Origin: DASZTV01 sp035548055
Lineage (GTDB): Bacteria > Actinomycetota > Actinomycetes > JAFAQI01
Direction of reading: 5' to 3'
NCBI GenBank assembly: GCA_035548055.1
Contig: DASZTL010000090.1
Location: 1-64,000, forward strand
DNA length: 64,000 nucleotides
This document shows positions 1 to 7,291 of this stretch, in pieces (position 1 is the stretch's first letter; every line of letters begins with the position of its first letter). Below the pieces are notes generated by a model. The model saw only the letters and a program-made list of their open reading frames with translations, did not search any database and was not told where the DNA came from. The position numbers and the translations under genes are program-made.

Positions 1-23
1 ACGGTGATGTTGAGCTTGCGCAT
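1..23 (-). CDS. 5' end of the next tad-operon gene (partial)
   Basis: Reading leftwards, an ATG at 23 opens MRKLNIT and runs off the window edge. A GGAG ribosome-binding sequence lies a few bases upstream and overlaps the TAA stop of the preceding TadE-like gene, so the two are co-transcribed and probably translationally coupled. In tad loci the gene after the TadE/G pseudopilins is often cpaB/rcpC or an ATPase, but seven codons cannot decide this. The start is well supported; the function is unknown. Confidence 0.6.
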
Positions 24-25
24 GA

Positions 26-517
26 TTACTCCTCACGCCCGGAGGCGGCCGCTGAGACGGTGACGCTCGATGAATGGGTGATGCCGGCGAAGCTCAGCAG
101 GTCGCCGAGCGGACCGAGACTTACGGTCTTGCTGACCGTGACCGTCACGGTCTGACCCGACTGCGACGCAGACGGGCAAAGCGGAACTGAAACGGTGTAG
201 CTACCTCGCGAGCCGCTATCCACGTCAGCGGCGCGCCAGAACTCGTTGGTGACCTGGGTGCAGGTCGGCCGGCGGCTGTTGGTCGGGTTGGTGACCGCGC
301 CATCGGGGTCGTACTCGGGGCTGTTCGGGGCCGCGGTCGCGTAGCGGATGACGTCGGACACCGCTCGGGACAGCGCCATCTTCTGCACCAGCATCTCGCC
401 GATCGGATACACGAGGGCCACGACGGTGAGCAGCACAGAGAACACGAGCCCGAACTCGAGGGCCGCGACGCCTTCGTCCGTCCGCTGGCCTCCGCGCCTG
501 CCCCGCAGCGCGTTCAC
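26..517 (-). CDS. TadE-like pseudopilin
   Basis: Small protein (163 aa) of the TadE/TadG-like family of minor pilins of the Flp (tight adherence) type IVb pilus. The N-terminus has the family hallmark: a short basic stretch, then DEGVAALEFGLVF followed by a hydrophobic helix (about residues 17-42) and an extracytoplasmic domain ending in a Ser/Thr-rich tail. The Glu in the ALEF motif is the expected +5 glutamate after prepilin-peptidase cleavage. It starts with GTG at 517, overlapping the stop of the preceding gene (GTGA), so the two are translationally coupled. Family assignment is firm; its individual role in pilus assembly is inferred. Confidence 0.8.
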   Translation of the reverse strand: MNALRGRRGGQRTDEGVAALEFGLVFSVLLTVVALVYPIGEMLVQKMALSRAVSDVIRYATAAPNSPEYDPDGAVTNPTNSRRPTCTQVTNEFWRAADVDSGSRGSYTVSVPLCPSASQSGQTVTVTVSKTVSLGPLGDLLSFAGITHSSSVTVSAAASGREE

Positions 518-960
518 TGCCGACGCTCCGACGCCGAGCGCGTGATCGTGTCGAGCGCTGACAGACCCGGCAACGAGGAGAACAGCGGCAGCTTGTAGGT
601 GACGGTCACCGTGACGAAGTCGCCCTGCTTGGGGGTTCCCGTGGCCGGGGCCTTGGTCGCGACCGCGCTGGTCGGATCCGGGATCAGGGAGCCGGCAGCA
701 TTCTTCGCGTCGGTCATGACCGTGCCGGCGGTGGCGTCGGGGTAGGCGCTGCCGCTCTGCCCGACGGGGATCGACACCTTCCGGGCGACGGAACGTGCGA
801 CGTGGTCGGCGACGGCGCTGTAGAAGAAGAACAGCGCGCCGTACAGCGCGGCGAAGCAGACCATCGCGACGACCGGGAAGACCAGCGCGAACTCGACGGC
901 AGTGGTGCCTTCGTCGCGCCGGGCAAGGCGCTGCCGCGCGGTGCAGATTCGGCGGATCAT
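514..960 (-). CDS. TadE-like pseudopilin
   Basis: A 148-aa protein with the same architecture as its downstream neighbour: basic N-terminus, DEGTTAVEFALVFPVV prepilin-like motif, one membrane helix (about residues 18-45) and an exported domain. The ATG at 960 overlaps the TGA of the upstream TadG-like gene (ATGA). A much longer open frame continues upstream but only antisense to, or out of frame with, the TadG gene and is not coding. It is probably a minor pseudopilin of the Flp pilus; two adjacent TadE paralogues are common in actinobacterial tad clusters. Confidence 0.8.
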   Translation of the reverse strand: MIRRICTARQRLARRDEGTTAVEFALVFPVVAMVCFAALYGALFFFYSAVADHVARSVARKVSIPVGQSGSAYPDATAGTVMTDAKNAAGSLIPDPTSAVATKAPATGTPKQGDFVTVTVTYKLPLFSSLPGLSALDTITRSASERRQ

Positions 961-2081
961 CAGGAGTTCCGCAATGCCGCGCGGAAGGCGCCGGGCGCGT
1001 TGATCACGCAGCTGCCGAAGCTCGTGAGATGGGCGACGTACTGGCCGTTCACCTTCGTCAGGCAGACCGGCACCATGTCGAGGAACGGAATCCCGAGGTC
1101 GACGACGGTCGTCGACACGGCGAGCACCGGGGTACCCGAGGCAACCGCGTCGTCGAGGATCGACGTCAGGCTGGGGCCGTTGTCCGGCGGGTCGACCGCG
1201 TCCGCGAGGTCCCCCGAGAGGTTGTCGATGATCGCCGCGCAGCTGCCGAGACCCGGCACGAGCGTGTTGAGGGTGTGGAGCACGGTTTCGACCGACGTCA
1301 AGGTGCTGAGCAAGGTGTTCCGCGTCAGCTGCAGCGTCGGGTTGACGTTCACCGTCGTCCCGCCGATCGGGATGTTCGGGAGCACGACCGCGTTCTTGAA
1401 CAGCCGCCGCGCGTACGACACCGTCGTCTGCGTCGAGCCGTCCGAGCCGAAGACGGAGTCGAATGGCGCCTTGACGTGCCAGGTCGCCGTGACCTTGATG
1501 CCCGGCTCGAGCAGCGCCGGCAGCGTGCCCTGCAGTGAGACGAGGAGCTTCGTCGGGTCGAGCGCGCCTAGCCCGAGCGTGTTCAGGACGAGCCTGAGCA
1601 GACCGGTGATGTTGTTCAAGCCGGCGAGGCTGTTGAGGCAGGTCTGTGCGCTGCCGAGCACGCCGGTGTCGGAGATGTACTCCGCCTTGCACCAGGTGGA
1701 CTGGTCGTACGTCGCGTACGACGATGCCAGGTTCTCGTCTTGCTGAGCGTCATGAAGTGCGACGGCACACGCGTCCTGCAGCGGGTCCTTCATCCCGGCG
1801 GTGTTCTGGATGCCCAGGTTCTGCAGGGTGGTGGAGACCGCCCCGCCGGCCGGGATCGTCGAGATGTACTTCTCGACGAAGTTGAGGTCGCCGAGCGGAA
1901 TCTCGGAGGCTCCCGCGAGCGCACCGGAGTCGGCTGCGCGCTGCAGCTCGGTCGCGGTCACAGAGCGGACGTAGGTCCCAGTGCCCAGCGCCATTGCCGG
2001 GATCATCGCGAACGCAAGAACCAGCGCGACGACGACGGCTACGGCGCCTTCGTCTTGGCGGTTGCGTCGAAACGCTCGCAC
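960..2081 (-). CDS. TadG-like Flp pilus assembly protein
   Basis: A 373-aa protein with the Tad N-terminal signature: DEGAVAVVVALVLAFAMIPAMALG forms the membrane anchor, followed by a long exported domain rich in Leu, Asn and Thr. The ELQRAADSGALAGA segment after the helix is typical of TadG/Flp-assembly proteins. It starts with GTG at 2081, preceded by GAGAGGG at good spacing. It lies between the Flp pilin gene and two TadE-like genes with 1-4 bp overlaps downstream, so it belongs to one operon. Cysteines in the exported part could form disulphides. It probably anchors or caps the pilus; the exact role is inferred. Confidence 0.75.
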   Translation of the reverse strand: MRAFRRNRQDEGAVAVVVALVLAFAMIPAMALGTGTYVRSVTATELQRAADSGALAGASEIPLGDLNFVEKYISTIPAGGAVSTTLQNLGIQNTAGMKDPLQDACAVALHDAQQDENLASSYATYDQSTWCKAEYISDTGVLGSAQTCLNSLAGLNNITGLLRLVLNTLGLGALDPTKLLVSLQGTLPALLEPGIKVTATWHVKAPFDSVFGSDGSTQTTVSYARRLFKNAVVLPNIPIGGTTVNVNPTLQLTRNTLLSTLTSVETVLHTLNTLVPGLGSCAAIIDNLSGDLADAVDPPDNGPSLTSILDDAVASGTPVLAVSTTVVDLGIPFLDMVPVCLTKVNGQYVAHLTSFGSCVINAPGAFRAALRNS

Positions 2082-2181
2082 GGGAGTGCCCTCTCTGCAG
2101 TGGGTTGGTGCGGTGACCCGAGGTGGCGCGCGGCCGTCACTGGGCTGCGGCCGCGCGCCGAGCTCGGTTGTCCTGCGTGAC

Positions 2182-2409
2182 TTACGGGCCCGTCGTCACC
2201 TGACCGTCAGGGCCGCAGTTCTGCGCGTTGCTGATGCAGTTGTCGACGCCCGTGAACTTGTCGCCGAGGTGCTGGCCCAGGCCCCAGACGATGCCGGCGA
2301 TGGCAGCCGCGATCAGCGCAACCATCAGGCCGTACTCAACGGCGGTGGCACCTTCGTCATTGTGGAAAGCACGCCGCACCCGAGCGACGGCTGCGTAGAT
2401 GTAGTGCAT
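2182..2409 (-). CDS. Flp-family type IVb pilin
   Basis: A 75-aa major pilin candidate. Residues 18-45 read DEGATAVEYGLMVALIAAAIAG: prepilin peptidase would cut after Gly20, leaving the conserved Glu at +5 and Tyr at +6, the Flp signature. The remainder is one hydrophobic helix and a short tail with two cysteines. The ATG at 2409 is chosen because GAAGGGAAA sits at correct spacing; an upstream in-frame ATG would add six residues not seen in the family. It is the first gene of the tad operon and about 100 bp from the TadG-like gene, the usual arrangement that lets the pilin be made in excess. Confidence 0.9.
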   Translation of the reverse strand: MHYIYAAVARVRRAFHNDEGATAVEYGLMVALIAAAIAGIVWGLGQHLGDKFTGVDNCISNAQNCGPDGQVTTGP

Positions 2410-2764
2410 GGGAGTTTCCCTTCGCATGAGTCGACTCCGTGATTCGGCGTCTCAAGAAGAATCGGCGCCGAAGGTCGGTGGGCACATGACGATCAGGGAT
2501 GGTTTCGACTGACTACTTCTGACTAGTCCGCAGTCCGATTCGCGGGGATTCGACCGGCACGTTTCCGGACATGACTGCGAGGTCCGACAACGTGGAGTGC
2601 GGAGTTATTTGAGACGAGCCGCGACTAGTCCGAATTGACTAGGTGACCGGCCAGCACAGATCGCCCATGCCGACCATTCAGCGCGCCATGCAAGGATGGC
2701 GCGATCCGCGAGCGCGGGTCGGGTGTCGTGCTCCGCGCGCGATTCGATGTCGAAACGAGGGACC
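2410..2764. promoter_or_regulatory. Divergent intergenic region with repeated GACTAGTC
   Basis: About 355 bp between the tad operon (leftward) and the cyclophilin gene (rightward). It holds the palindrome GACTAGTC twice (2521-2528 and 2623-2630, 102 bp apart), each followed by CG, plus related GACTAC (2511) and TTGACTAGG (2636) half-copies. These look like binding sites for a regulator of the pilus operon, but no factor is known. No gene is seen here. Confidence 0.4.
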
Positions 2765-3295
2765 GTGGCCGAGGACATCTACGTAACGCTGACGACGTCA
2801 CTTGGTGACGTGCGGGTACAGCTATTTCCGAACCACGCGCCGAAGACGGTCGCCAACTTTGTCGAGCTCGCCGAGGGCACCCGGGAGTGGGTCGACCCTC
2901 GTGACGGTCAGCGCGGGAAGAAGCCGCTGTACGACGGCACGGTCTTTCACCGCGTGATCAGCGGCTTCATGATCCAGGGTGGCGACCCGCTCGGCACCGG
3001 TACAGGTGGCCCGGGCTATCGCTTCAACGACGAGATCCATCCCGAGCTCGCCTTCACCAAGCCGTACCTGCTCGCGATGGCCAACGCCGGCCCGGGGACG
3101 AACGGCTCGCAGTTCTTCATCACCGTCGAGCCGACGACCTGGCTCACCGGCAAGCACACGATCTTCGGCGAGGTCGCCGACCAGGCAAGCCGCGATGTCG
3201 TCGACGAGATCGCCGCGACCGAGACCGGGCAGATGGACCGGCCGAAGACCGATGTGGTGGTCGAGAAGGTGACCGTCGAGCGGGTGGCGAGCTGA
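2765..3295 (+). CDS. ppiA: Peptidyl-prolyl cis-trans isomerase, cyclophilin type
   Basis: Cytoplasmic cyclophilin (176 aa) catalysing cis-trans isomerisation of Xaa-Pro bonds. It carries the family core: FHRVISGFMIQGGDP, GPGTNGSQFFIT and WLTGKHTIFGEV, including the catalytic Arg of FHRV, the Gln/Phe pair and the His of KHTIFG. The insertion with DPRDGQRGKKPLYDGTVFH is typical of actinobacterial PpiA. The GTG at 2765 (preceded by GAGGGA) matches the usual family start; upstream in-frame starts at 2747 or 2696 add non-conserved residues. The next gene, a rhomboid protease, follows at 17 bp, as in many actinobacteria. Confidence 0.9.
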   Translation: MAEDIYVTLTTSLGDVRVQLFPNHAPKTVANFVELAEGTREWVDPRDGQRGKKPLYDGTVFHRVISGFMIQGGDPLGTGTGGPGYRFNDEIHPELAFTKPYLLAMANAGPGTNGSQFFITVEPTTWLTGKHTIFGEVADQASRDVVDEIAATETGQMDRPKTDVVVEKVTVERVAS

Positions 3296-3312
3296 ACGCT
3301 CCCGATGAGCCG

Positions 3313-4263
3313 GTGACGGCCGAGGAGCGCTGCTACCGGCACCCGGACACGGTGACCGGCGTCCACTGCACGAGGTGTGGTCGGTCGATCTGTCCGCGGT
3401 GCATGGTGCCCGCCGCCGTTGGCTTCCACTGCCCGGAGTGCCTGGCCGAGGGCCGTAAGACGACCCGGGTCGCGCGGACCGTGTACGGCGGCAAGGTGCG
3501 CCCGGGCGAGCAGCCCGGGCTGGTCACCAGAGCGTTGATCGCGATCAACGTGGTCTTCTTCGTCATCACCATCGCCAGCGGCGCGAACCCGGTCACCGGC
3601 CGCGGCACCTCGACGATCTACGACCACCTGGCGCTGATCCCCCCGGCGGTCGCGAGCGGCGAGTGGTGGCGGCTGTTCAGCGCGGCCTTTCTGCACTTCG
3701 GGATCTTCCACATCTTGTTCAACATGTACGCGCTGTGGATCTTCGGCCCCCCGCTCGAGGCTGTGATGGGCAGGCTGCGCTTCACCACCCTGTACCTGTT
3801 GGCGGGCGTGGGCGGCGGCTTGCTCTCGGTCGGCATTGGCCCGCTGAACGAGACCGCTGCGGGCGCCTCCGGCGCGATCTTCGGACTGTTTGCGGCGTTC
3901 TACGTCGTGGCGCGGCATCGCAACCTCAACACCCAGGCGGTCGCCTTCACGATCGTGGCGAACCTGGTGATCACGTTCTCGATTCCGAACATCGACTGGC
4001 GCGGGCACGTCGGCGGGTTGGTGACGGGCGGGGTGATCGCCGCGATCATCGCCTTCGCCCCCGAGGGGCCGCGGCGCGGCCTGGCGCAGGCGGCGGGCGT
4101 GGTCGGCGTGGCAATCGTGCTGGTGGTCGCCGGGCTGCTGGCGGTCAACCACGTGAACAGCCATTGCCGTTCCGCGTTCGATCAGGCCAGGGCCGGCGAC
4201 GCCAGCCAGTTCGGCCCGGCGGTGTTCTGCACCCACTACGACCCCGGGGCGACGTCCGGCTGA
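3313..4263 (+). CDS. Rhomboid-family intramembrane serine protease with N-terminal zinc finger
   Basis: Membrane protein of 316 aa. Residues 5-45 hold a B-box-like zinc finger (Cys7, His10, Cys19, Cys22, Cys27, Cys30, His39, Cys40, Cys43). The remainder is a six-helix rhomboid domain: HILFNMYALWIFG, the nucleophile in GASGAIFG (Ser186) and the general base in GHVGG (His232), so the catalytic dyad is intact. Its substrates are unknown. Its position just after ppiA and not far from crgA and sortase is conserved in actinobacteria. GTG at 3313 is used; no strong Shine-Dalgarno is visible and coupling to ppiA is likely. Confidence 0.85.
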   Translation: MTAEERCYRHPDTVTGVHCTRCGRSICPRCMVPAAVGFHCPECLAEGRKTTRVARTVYGGKVRPGEQPGLVTRALIAINVVFFVITIASGANPVTGRGTSTIYDHLALIPPAVASGEWWRLFSAAFLHFGIFHILFNMYALWIFGPPLEAVMGRLRFTTLYLLAGVGGGLLSVGIGPLNETAAGASGAIFGLFAAFYVVARHRNLNTQAVAFTIVANLVITFSIPNIDWRGHVGGLVTGGVIAAIIAFAPEGPRRGLAQAAGVVGVAIVLVVAGLLAVNHVNSHCRSAFDQARAGDASQFGPAVFCTHYDPGATSG

Positions 4264-4276
4264 GCCGGGAACATCA

Positions 4277-4291
4277 CAGAACCGGGTTCTG
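4277..4291. promoter_or_regulatory. Palindromic operator upstream of thiolase gene
   Basis: A perfect 15-bp palindrome, CAGAACCGGGTTCTG, 72 bp before the thiolase start. A possible -10 hexamer TAGGAT lies at 4302, so the palindrome would cover the -35 region, the layout of a repressor site. The form resembles operators of TetR-type regulators of lipid catabolism, but no cognate regulator is in the window. Confidence 0.5.
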
Positions 4292-4363
4292 TTGACGTCG
4301 TAGGATCACCCTCAAGAGCCGGGACACGCCCGGACTCATCGAGCGTTCGCCAGGAGGCGCGCC

Positions 4364-5506
4364 ATGCGTGATGCAGTCATCGTCGAGGCCGTACGCACCC
4401 CGGTAGGGAAGCGCAACGGCGCCTACAAGGACACCCATCCGGTCGACCTATCGGCGCACGTGCTCCAGGCGCTTGCTGAGCGCACCGGCATCGACCCGGC
4501 CATCGTCGACGACGTCGTCTGGGGTTGCGTCGGCCAGGTGGGCGAGCAAGCCATGAACGTCGGACGCAACGCTGTACTCGGCGCCGGTTGGCCCGAGTCC
4601 GTCCCCGGCACCAGCGTCGACCGGCAGTGCGGTTCGAGCCAGCAAGCGGTGCACTTCGCGGCGGCCGGCGTGATCTCCGGCCAGTACGACGTCGCCGTCG
4701 CCGGCGGCGTCGAGGTCATGACCCGGGTGCCGATGGGCGCCTCGATCGGCAGCAACGTCGGCTACCCGTTCGGCCCGATGATGCTCGAGCGCTACGACGG
4801 CAAGCTCGTCAACCAGGGCCTCGGCGCCGAGATGATCGCCGAGCGCTGGGGCTTGTCCCGCCAGCAGATCGACGAGTTCTCGCTGGGCTCGCACGAGAAG
4901 GCGGCCAAGGCGATCGACTCGGGTGCCTTCCAGAAGCAGTACGCGATCGTCCCGGGCACCGGCCTCGAGGCGGACGAGGGCGTGCGCCGCGGCGGCACGG
5001 TCGAGAAGATGGGCGAGCTGAAGACCGCATTCAAGGAGGACGGCGTCGTCACCGCCGGCAACTCCTCGCAGATCTCCGACGGCTCGGGTGCGCTGCTCAT
5101 CACGACCAGCGAGAAGGCCGCCGCGCTGGGCCTGAAGCCGCTGGTGCGACTTCACACGTTCGCGCTCGCCGGCGACGACCCGATCATCATGCTGACCGCG
5201 CCGATGCCGGCCACGGCCAAGGCCCTGCAGCGCTCCGGGCTGAAGATCAACGACATCGGCGCCTTCGAGATCAACGAGGCGTTCGCCACGGTGCCGCTGG
5301 CCTGGCTCAAGGAGACCGGCGCCGACGAGAAGGCGTTGAACCCGCTTGGTGGAGCGATCGCCATCGGTCACCCGCTCGGTGGCTCGGGCGCGGTCCTCAT
5401 GACCCGCCTCGTGCACCACATGGTCGACAACGGCATCAAGTACGGCCTGCAGTCGATGTGCGAGGGCGGCGGCATGGCCAACGCCACCATCCTCGAGCTC
5501 GTCTAA
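4364..5506 (+). CDS. Thiolase (acetyl-CoA C-acyltransferase)
   Basis: A 380-aa thiolase that cleaves 3-ketoacyl-CoA with CoA (or condenses two acyl-CoAs). All catalytic elements are present: nucleophile Cys89 in DRQCGSSQQ, His336 in AIGHPLGGSG and the second Cys366 in SMCEGGGMA. The EINEAFA motif is also intact. An AGGAGG ribosome site precedes the ATG. It stands alone, with its own palindromic operator and a strong terminator, so it is a single-gene unit. Sequence style is of the degradative (FadA/FadA5-like) branch, but substrate length or steroid specificity cannot be told. Confidence 0.88.
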   Translation: MRDAVIVEAVRTPVGKRNGAYKDTHPVDLSAHVLQALAERTGIDPAIVDDVVWGCVGQVGEQAMNVGRNAVLGAGWPESVPGTSVDRQCGSSQQAVHFAAAGVISGQYDVAVAGGVEVMTRVPMGASIGSNVGYPFGPMMLERYDGKLVNQGLGAEMIAERWGLSRQQIDEFSLGSHEKAAKAIDSGAFQKQYAIVPGTGLEADEGVRRGGTVEKMGELKTAFKEDGVVTAGNSSQISDGSGALLITTSEKAAALGLKPLVRLHTFALAGDDPIIMLTAPMPATAKALQRSGLKINDIGAFEINEAFATVPLAWLKETGADEKALNPLGGAIAIGHPLGGSGAVLMTRLVHHMVDNGIKYGLQSMCEGGGMANATILELV

Positions 5507-5540
5507 GGATTCACCGCTAGATAACAGCAAAAGCGCAGCA

Positions 5541-5581
5541 AAGAGGGGAGCTCCAGCCGAAAAGGCTGGGGCTCCCCTCTT
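5541..5581 (+). terminator. Rho-independent terminator after thiolase gene
   Basis: Stem of 18 bp with a single T-G wobble around a GAAA-type loop (AAGAGGGGAGC ... GCTCCCCTCTT), starting 34 bp after the thiolase stop. The U-tract is short, as usual in high-GC genomes. Confidence 0.8.
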
Positions 5582-5600
5582 ACGTTGGTCGGTGGGCCAA

Positions 5601-5667
5601 GCAATGTCACATTGCCCCTGCGATCTGGGCCTCTAGAGGCCGGATCACCTAGGCAATGTGACATTGC
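5601..5667. repeat. Cluster of three perfect palindromes
   Basis: GCAATGTCACATTGC (5601-5615) and GCAATGTGACATTGC (5653-5667) are each perfect 15-bp palindromes with identical arms and differ only in the centre base. Exactly between them is the 14-bp palindrome GGCCTCTAGAGGCC (5628-5641). The block is symmetric about 5634 and could act as an operator array, a cruciform or a REP-like element between the thiolase terminator and the convergent FmdB-like gene. Confidence 0.6.
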
Positions 5668-5672
5668 TTCGC

Positions 5673-5915
5673 CTAAGAGTCGGAGATCTCTTCCGCCTTG
5701 GCTCTCAGCTGCTTGAAGTCCTTGCCGCGGTTGTCGCCGACGAGCTTGTCTGTCGCGCTGAAGCCCCAGCCGTCGTACTTCACAGCCACCCGCGAGAACC
5801 GGTGCTTCGCGGTCCCGCCGCATTCAGGGCACCTGCGGTCGCCGGTTGCTCCGAGCTCGAGCAGCTCCTCGTGCTCGGCGTCACACGCGGCGCAGCGGAA
5901 CAGGTAGATCGGCAT
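5673..5915 (-). CDS. FmdB-family zinc-ribbon protein
   Basis: An 80-aa protein starting MPIYLFRCAACDAEHE, the classical FmdB/CxxC_CxxC_SSSS opening. The two zinc-binding pairs are CAAC near residue 8 and CPEC near residue 33. The C-terminal part is charged and lacks recognised motifs. The ATG at 5915 matches family length; no clear Shine-Dalgarno precedes it, so translation may be leaderless. The family is proposed to regulate formamidase/amide genes in some bacteria, but function in actinobacteria is unknown. It faces the thiolase gene convergently. Confidence 0.8.
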   Translation of the reverse strand: MPIYLFRCAACDAEHEELLELGATGDRRCPECGGTAKHRFSRVAVKYDGWGFSATDKLVGDNRGKDFKQLRAKAEEISDS

Positions 5916-6021
5916 GGCTACGCCGGAGGCGGGCATAGAGCGCTCATCCACACTGTGGACGGAGGCTGTGGGTAAATCACAGGCGTGTGACTACACGAGT
6001 GTTTGTGCCGGCCGGTCGCCG

Positions 6022-6270
6022 CTAGCGCCACTGAGTGGAGATCCCGAAACCGCCAATGATGAAGCCGAACCCGATCAGCAGGTTCCAGTTGGACAGCGCC
6101 TTGATCGGCAGGCTGCCCCCGGTGACGTAGAACATCACCAGCCAGATCAGGCCCACCATGAAGCACGCCAGCATCGACCAGCCCACCCACGGCGGACTCA
6201 CCGTCTTCTTCGCCGACTTGGTCGGCGGCGGGGTGTAGGCCGGTTTGGCGCGAACCTTCGACTTGGGCAC
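6022..6270 (-). CDS. crgA: Cell-division protein CrgA
   Basis: An 82-aa membrane protein with two helices (about residues 29-49 and 59-77) joined by a short loop, basic N-terminus MPKSKVRAK and the family end GFGISTQWR. CrgA belongs to the actinobacterial divisome, binding FtsZ, FtsI/PbpA-type transpeptidases and coordinating septum formation. The GTG at 6270 is chosen because AGGAGGGTCT precedes it; the longer frame upstream overlaps the divergent sortase gene. Its closeness to sortase, pabA and the pknB-fhaA operon is the standard order in this phylum. Confidence 0.92.
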   Translation of the reverse strand: MPKSKVRAKPAYTPPPTKSAKKTVSPPWVGWSMLACFMVGLIWLVMFYVTGGSLPIKALSNWNLLIGFGFIIGGFGISTQWR

Positions 6271-6329
6271 AGACCCTCCTGCAGCCTCCTGGGCCGCCGA
6301 GCGGCCCGCTCGACAACTAGCGTAGTCGC

Positions 6330-7085
6330 GTGAATGCGACGGTGGCCCCCACCGCCGACGGTCAGCCTCCCGCACGCGCTCCTCGCACCGGTCACTGGCG
6401 GACGGTGGCGAGAGGGCTTGGCCAGCTGTTCATCACCGCCGGTCTGGTCATCTTGCTGTTCGTGGTCTACGAGCTGTGGTGGACCGGCTTCACCACCAAG
6501 CGCGACCAGCATCGGTTGATCACCACGCTCCATCAGGAGTGGGCGCACGGCGTCACGATCAAGGACCCACCGATCGGATCCGCGATCGCCCTGCTGCGGA
6601 TTCCGCGGTTCGGCCCCAAGTACCTCTTCGCGATCGTCGAGGGCACCTCGACCGCCGACTTGATCAAGGGCCCCGGTCACTACCCCGGTACCGCGATGCC
6701 GGGCGGGCTCGGCAATTTTGCTGTGGCGGGCCACCGTACGACCTACGAGCACCCGTTCTACTCGGTCAACCGGCTGCGCTCCGGGGACCCGATCGTGCTG
6801 GAGACAGCGCATCGATGGCTGACCTACACCGTCGAGAACATCCCGGGCACCGACGCCCGCTACCAGGAGATCGTGTCGCCGAGCGATGTGTCCGTCACCT
6901 TCCCGGTGCCTGACCAGCTCGACCCGGCGGCAGCCCCCACACAGCGGGTCTTGACCTTCACTTCGTGCAATCCCCGGTACTCCGCTGCCCAGCGCATCGT
7001 CATTCACGCGTTGCTCACCGATTCCCAGCCCAAGTCGGCCGGGCTGCCGGCCGCCCTCGACGGCTATCGGATCCGAGGGACCTGA
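6330..7085 (+). CDS. Class E sortase
   Basis: A 251-aa membrane-anchored transpeptidase. One helix (about residues 30-50) is followed by the sortase beta-barrel with His135 (AVAGHRTTY), Cys213 (TFTSCNPRY) and Arg222 (AAQR), the complete catalytic triad. Class E sortases link LAXTG-type surface proteins to peptidoglycan. The gene is divergent from crgA with about 60 bp between starts; the GTG at 6330 has no evident ribosome site and may be leaderless. It heads a tight run with the small membrane protein and acyl-CoA ligase genes. Confidence 0.9.
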   Translation: MNATVAPTADGQPPARAPRTGHWRTVARGLGQLFITAGLVILLFVVYELWWTGFTTKRDQHRLITTLHQEWAHGVTIKDPPIGSAIALLRIPRFGPKYLFAIVEGTSTADLIKGPGHYPGTAMPGGLGNFAVAGHRTTYEHPFYSVNRLRSGDPIVLETAHRWLTYTVENIPGTDARYQEIVSPSDVSVTFPVPDQLDPAAAPTQRVLTFTSCNPRYSAAQRIVIHALLTDSQPKSAGLPAALDGYRIRGT

Positions 7086-7086
7086 C

Positions 7087-7290
7087 ATGTACGGATGGAT
7101 CTGGCGCACCCTTCCCGGCGGGATCCCGGGCAAGCTGCTCGGCTGCGCAGTGCTGCTCTTCGCGACCTTGGTGCTGCTCTTCCTGGTCGTGTTCCCTTGG
7201 GCCGGCCCGAAGCTGCCGTTCAACCACGTGACGATCGATACGACGCCGTCGCCGGGCCCGACCGCAACGGCGCCGGCCGTGCCGGACTGA
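7087..7290 (+). CDS. Small single-pass membrane protein
   Basis: A 67-aa protein with a short N-terminus, one hydrophobic helix (about residues 16-41) and a Thr/Pro-rich tail. It begins one base after the sortase stop and ends one base before the ligase start, so it is co-transcribed with both. A protein of this size and shape lies beside the class E sortase in many actinobacteria. Function is unknown. Confidence 0.75.
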   Translation: MYGWIWRTLPGGIPGKLLGCAVLLFATLVLLFLVVFPWAGPKLPFNHVTIDTTPSPGPTATAPAVPD

Positions 7291-7291
7291 C

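Noticed and set aside
514..1692. A 392-aa frame including the second TadE-like gene
   Set aside because: The upstream 240 residues are an antiphase shadow of the TadG-like gene; the ATG at 960 with 4-bp overlap is the true start.
4448..5530. Minus-strand frame of 360 aa over the thiolase gene
   Set aside because: Composition of a high-GC antisense frame; thiolase motifs on the plus strand are complete.
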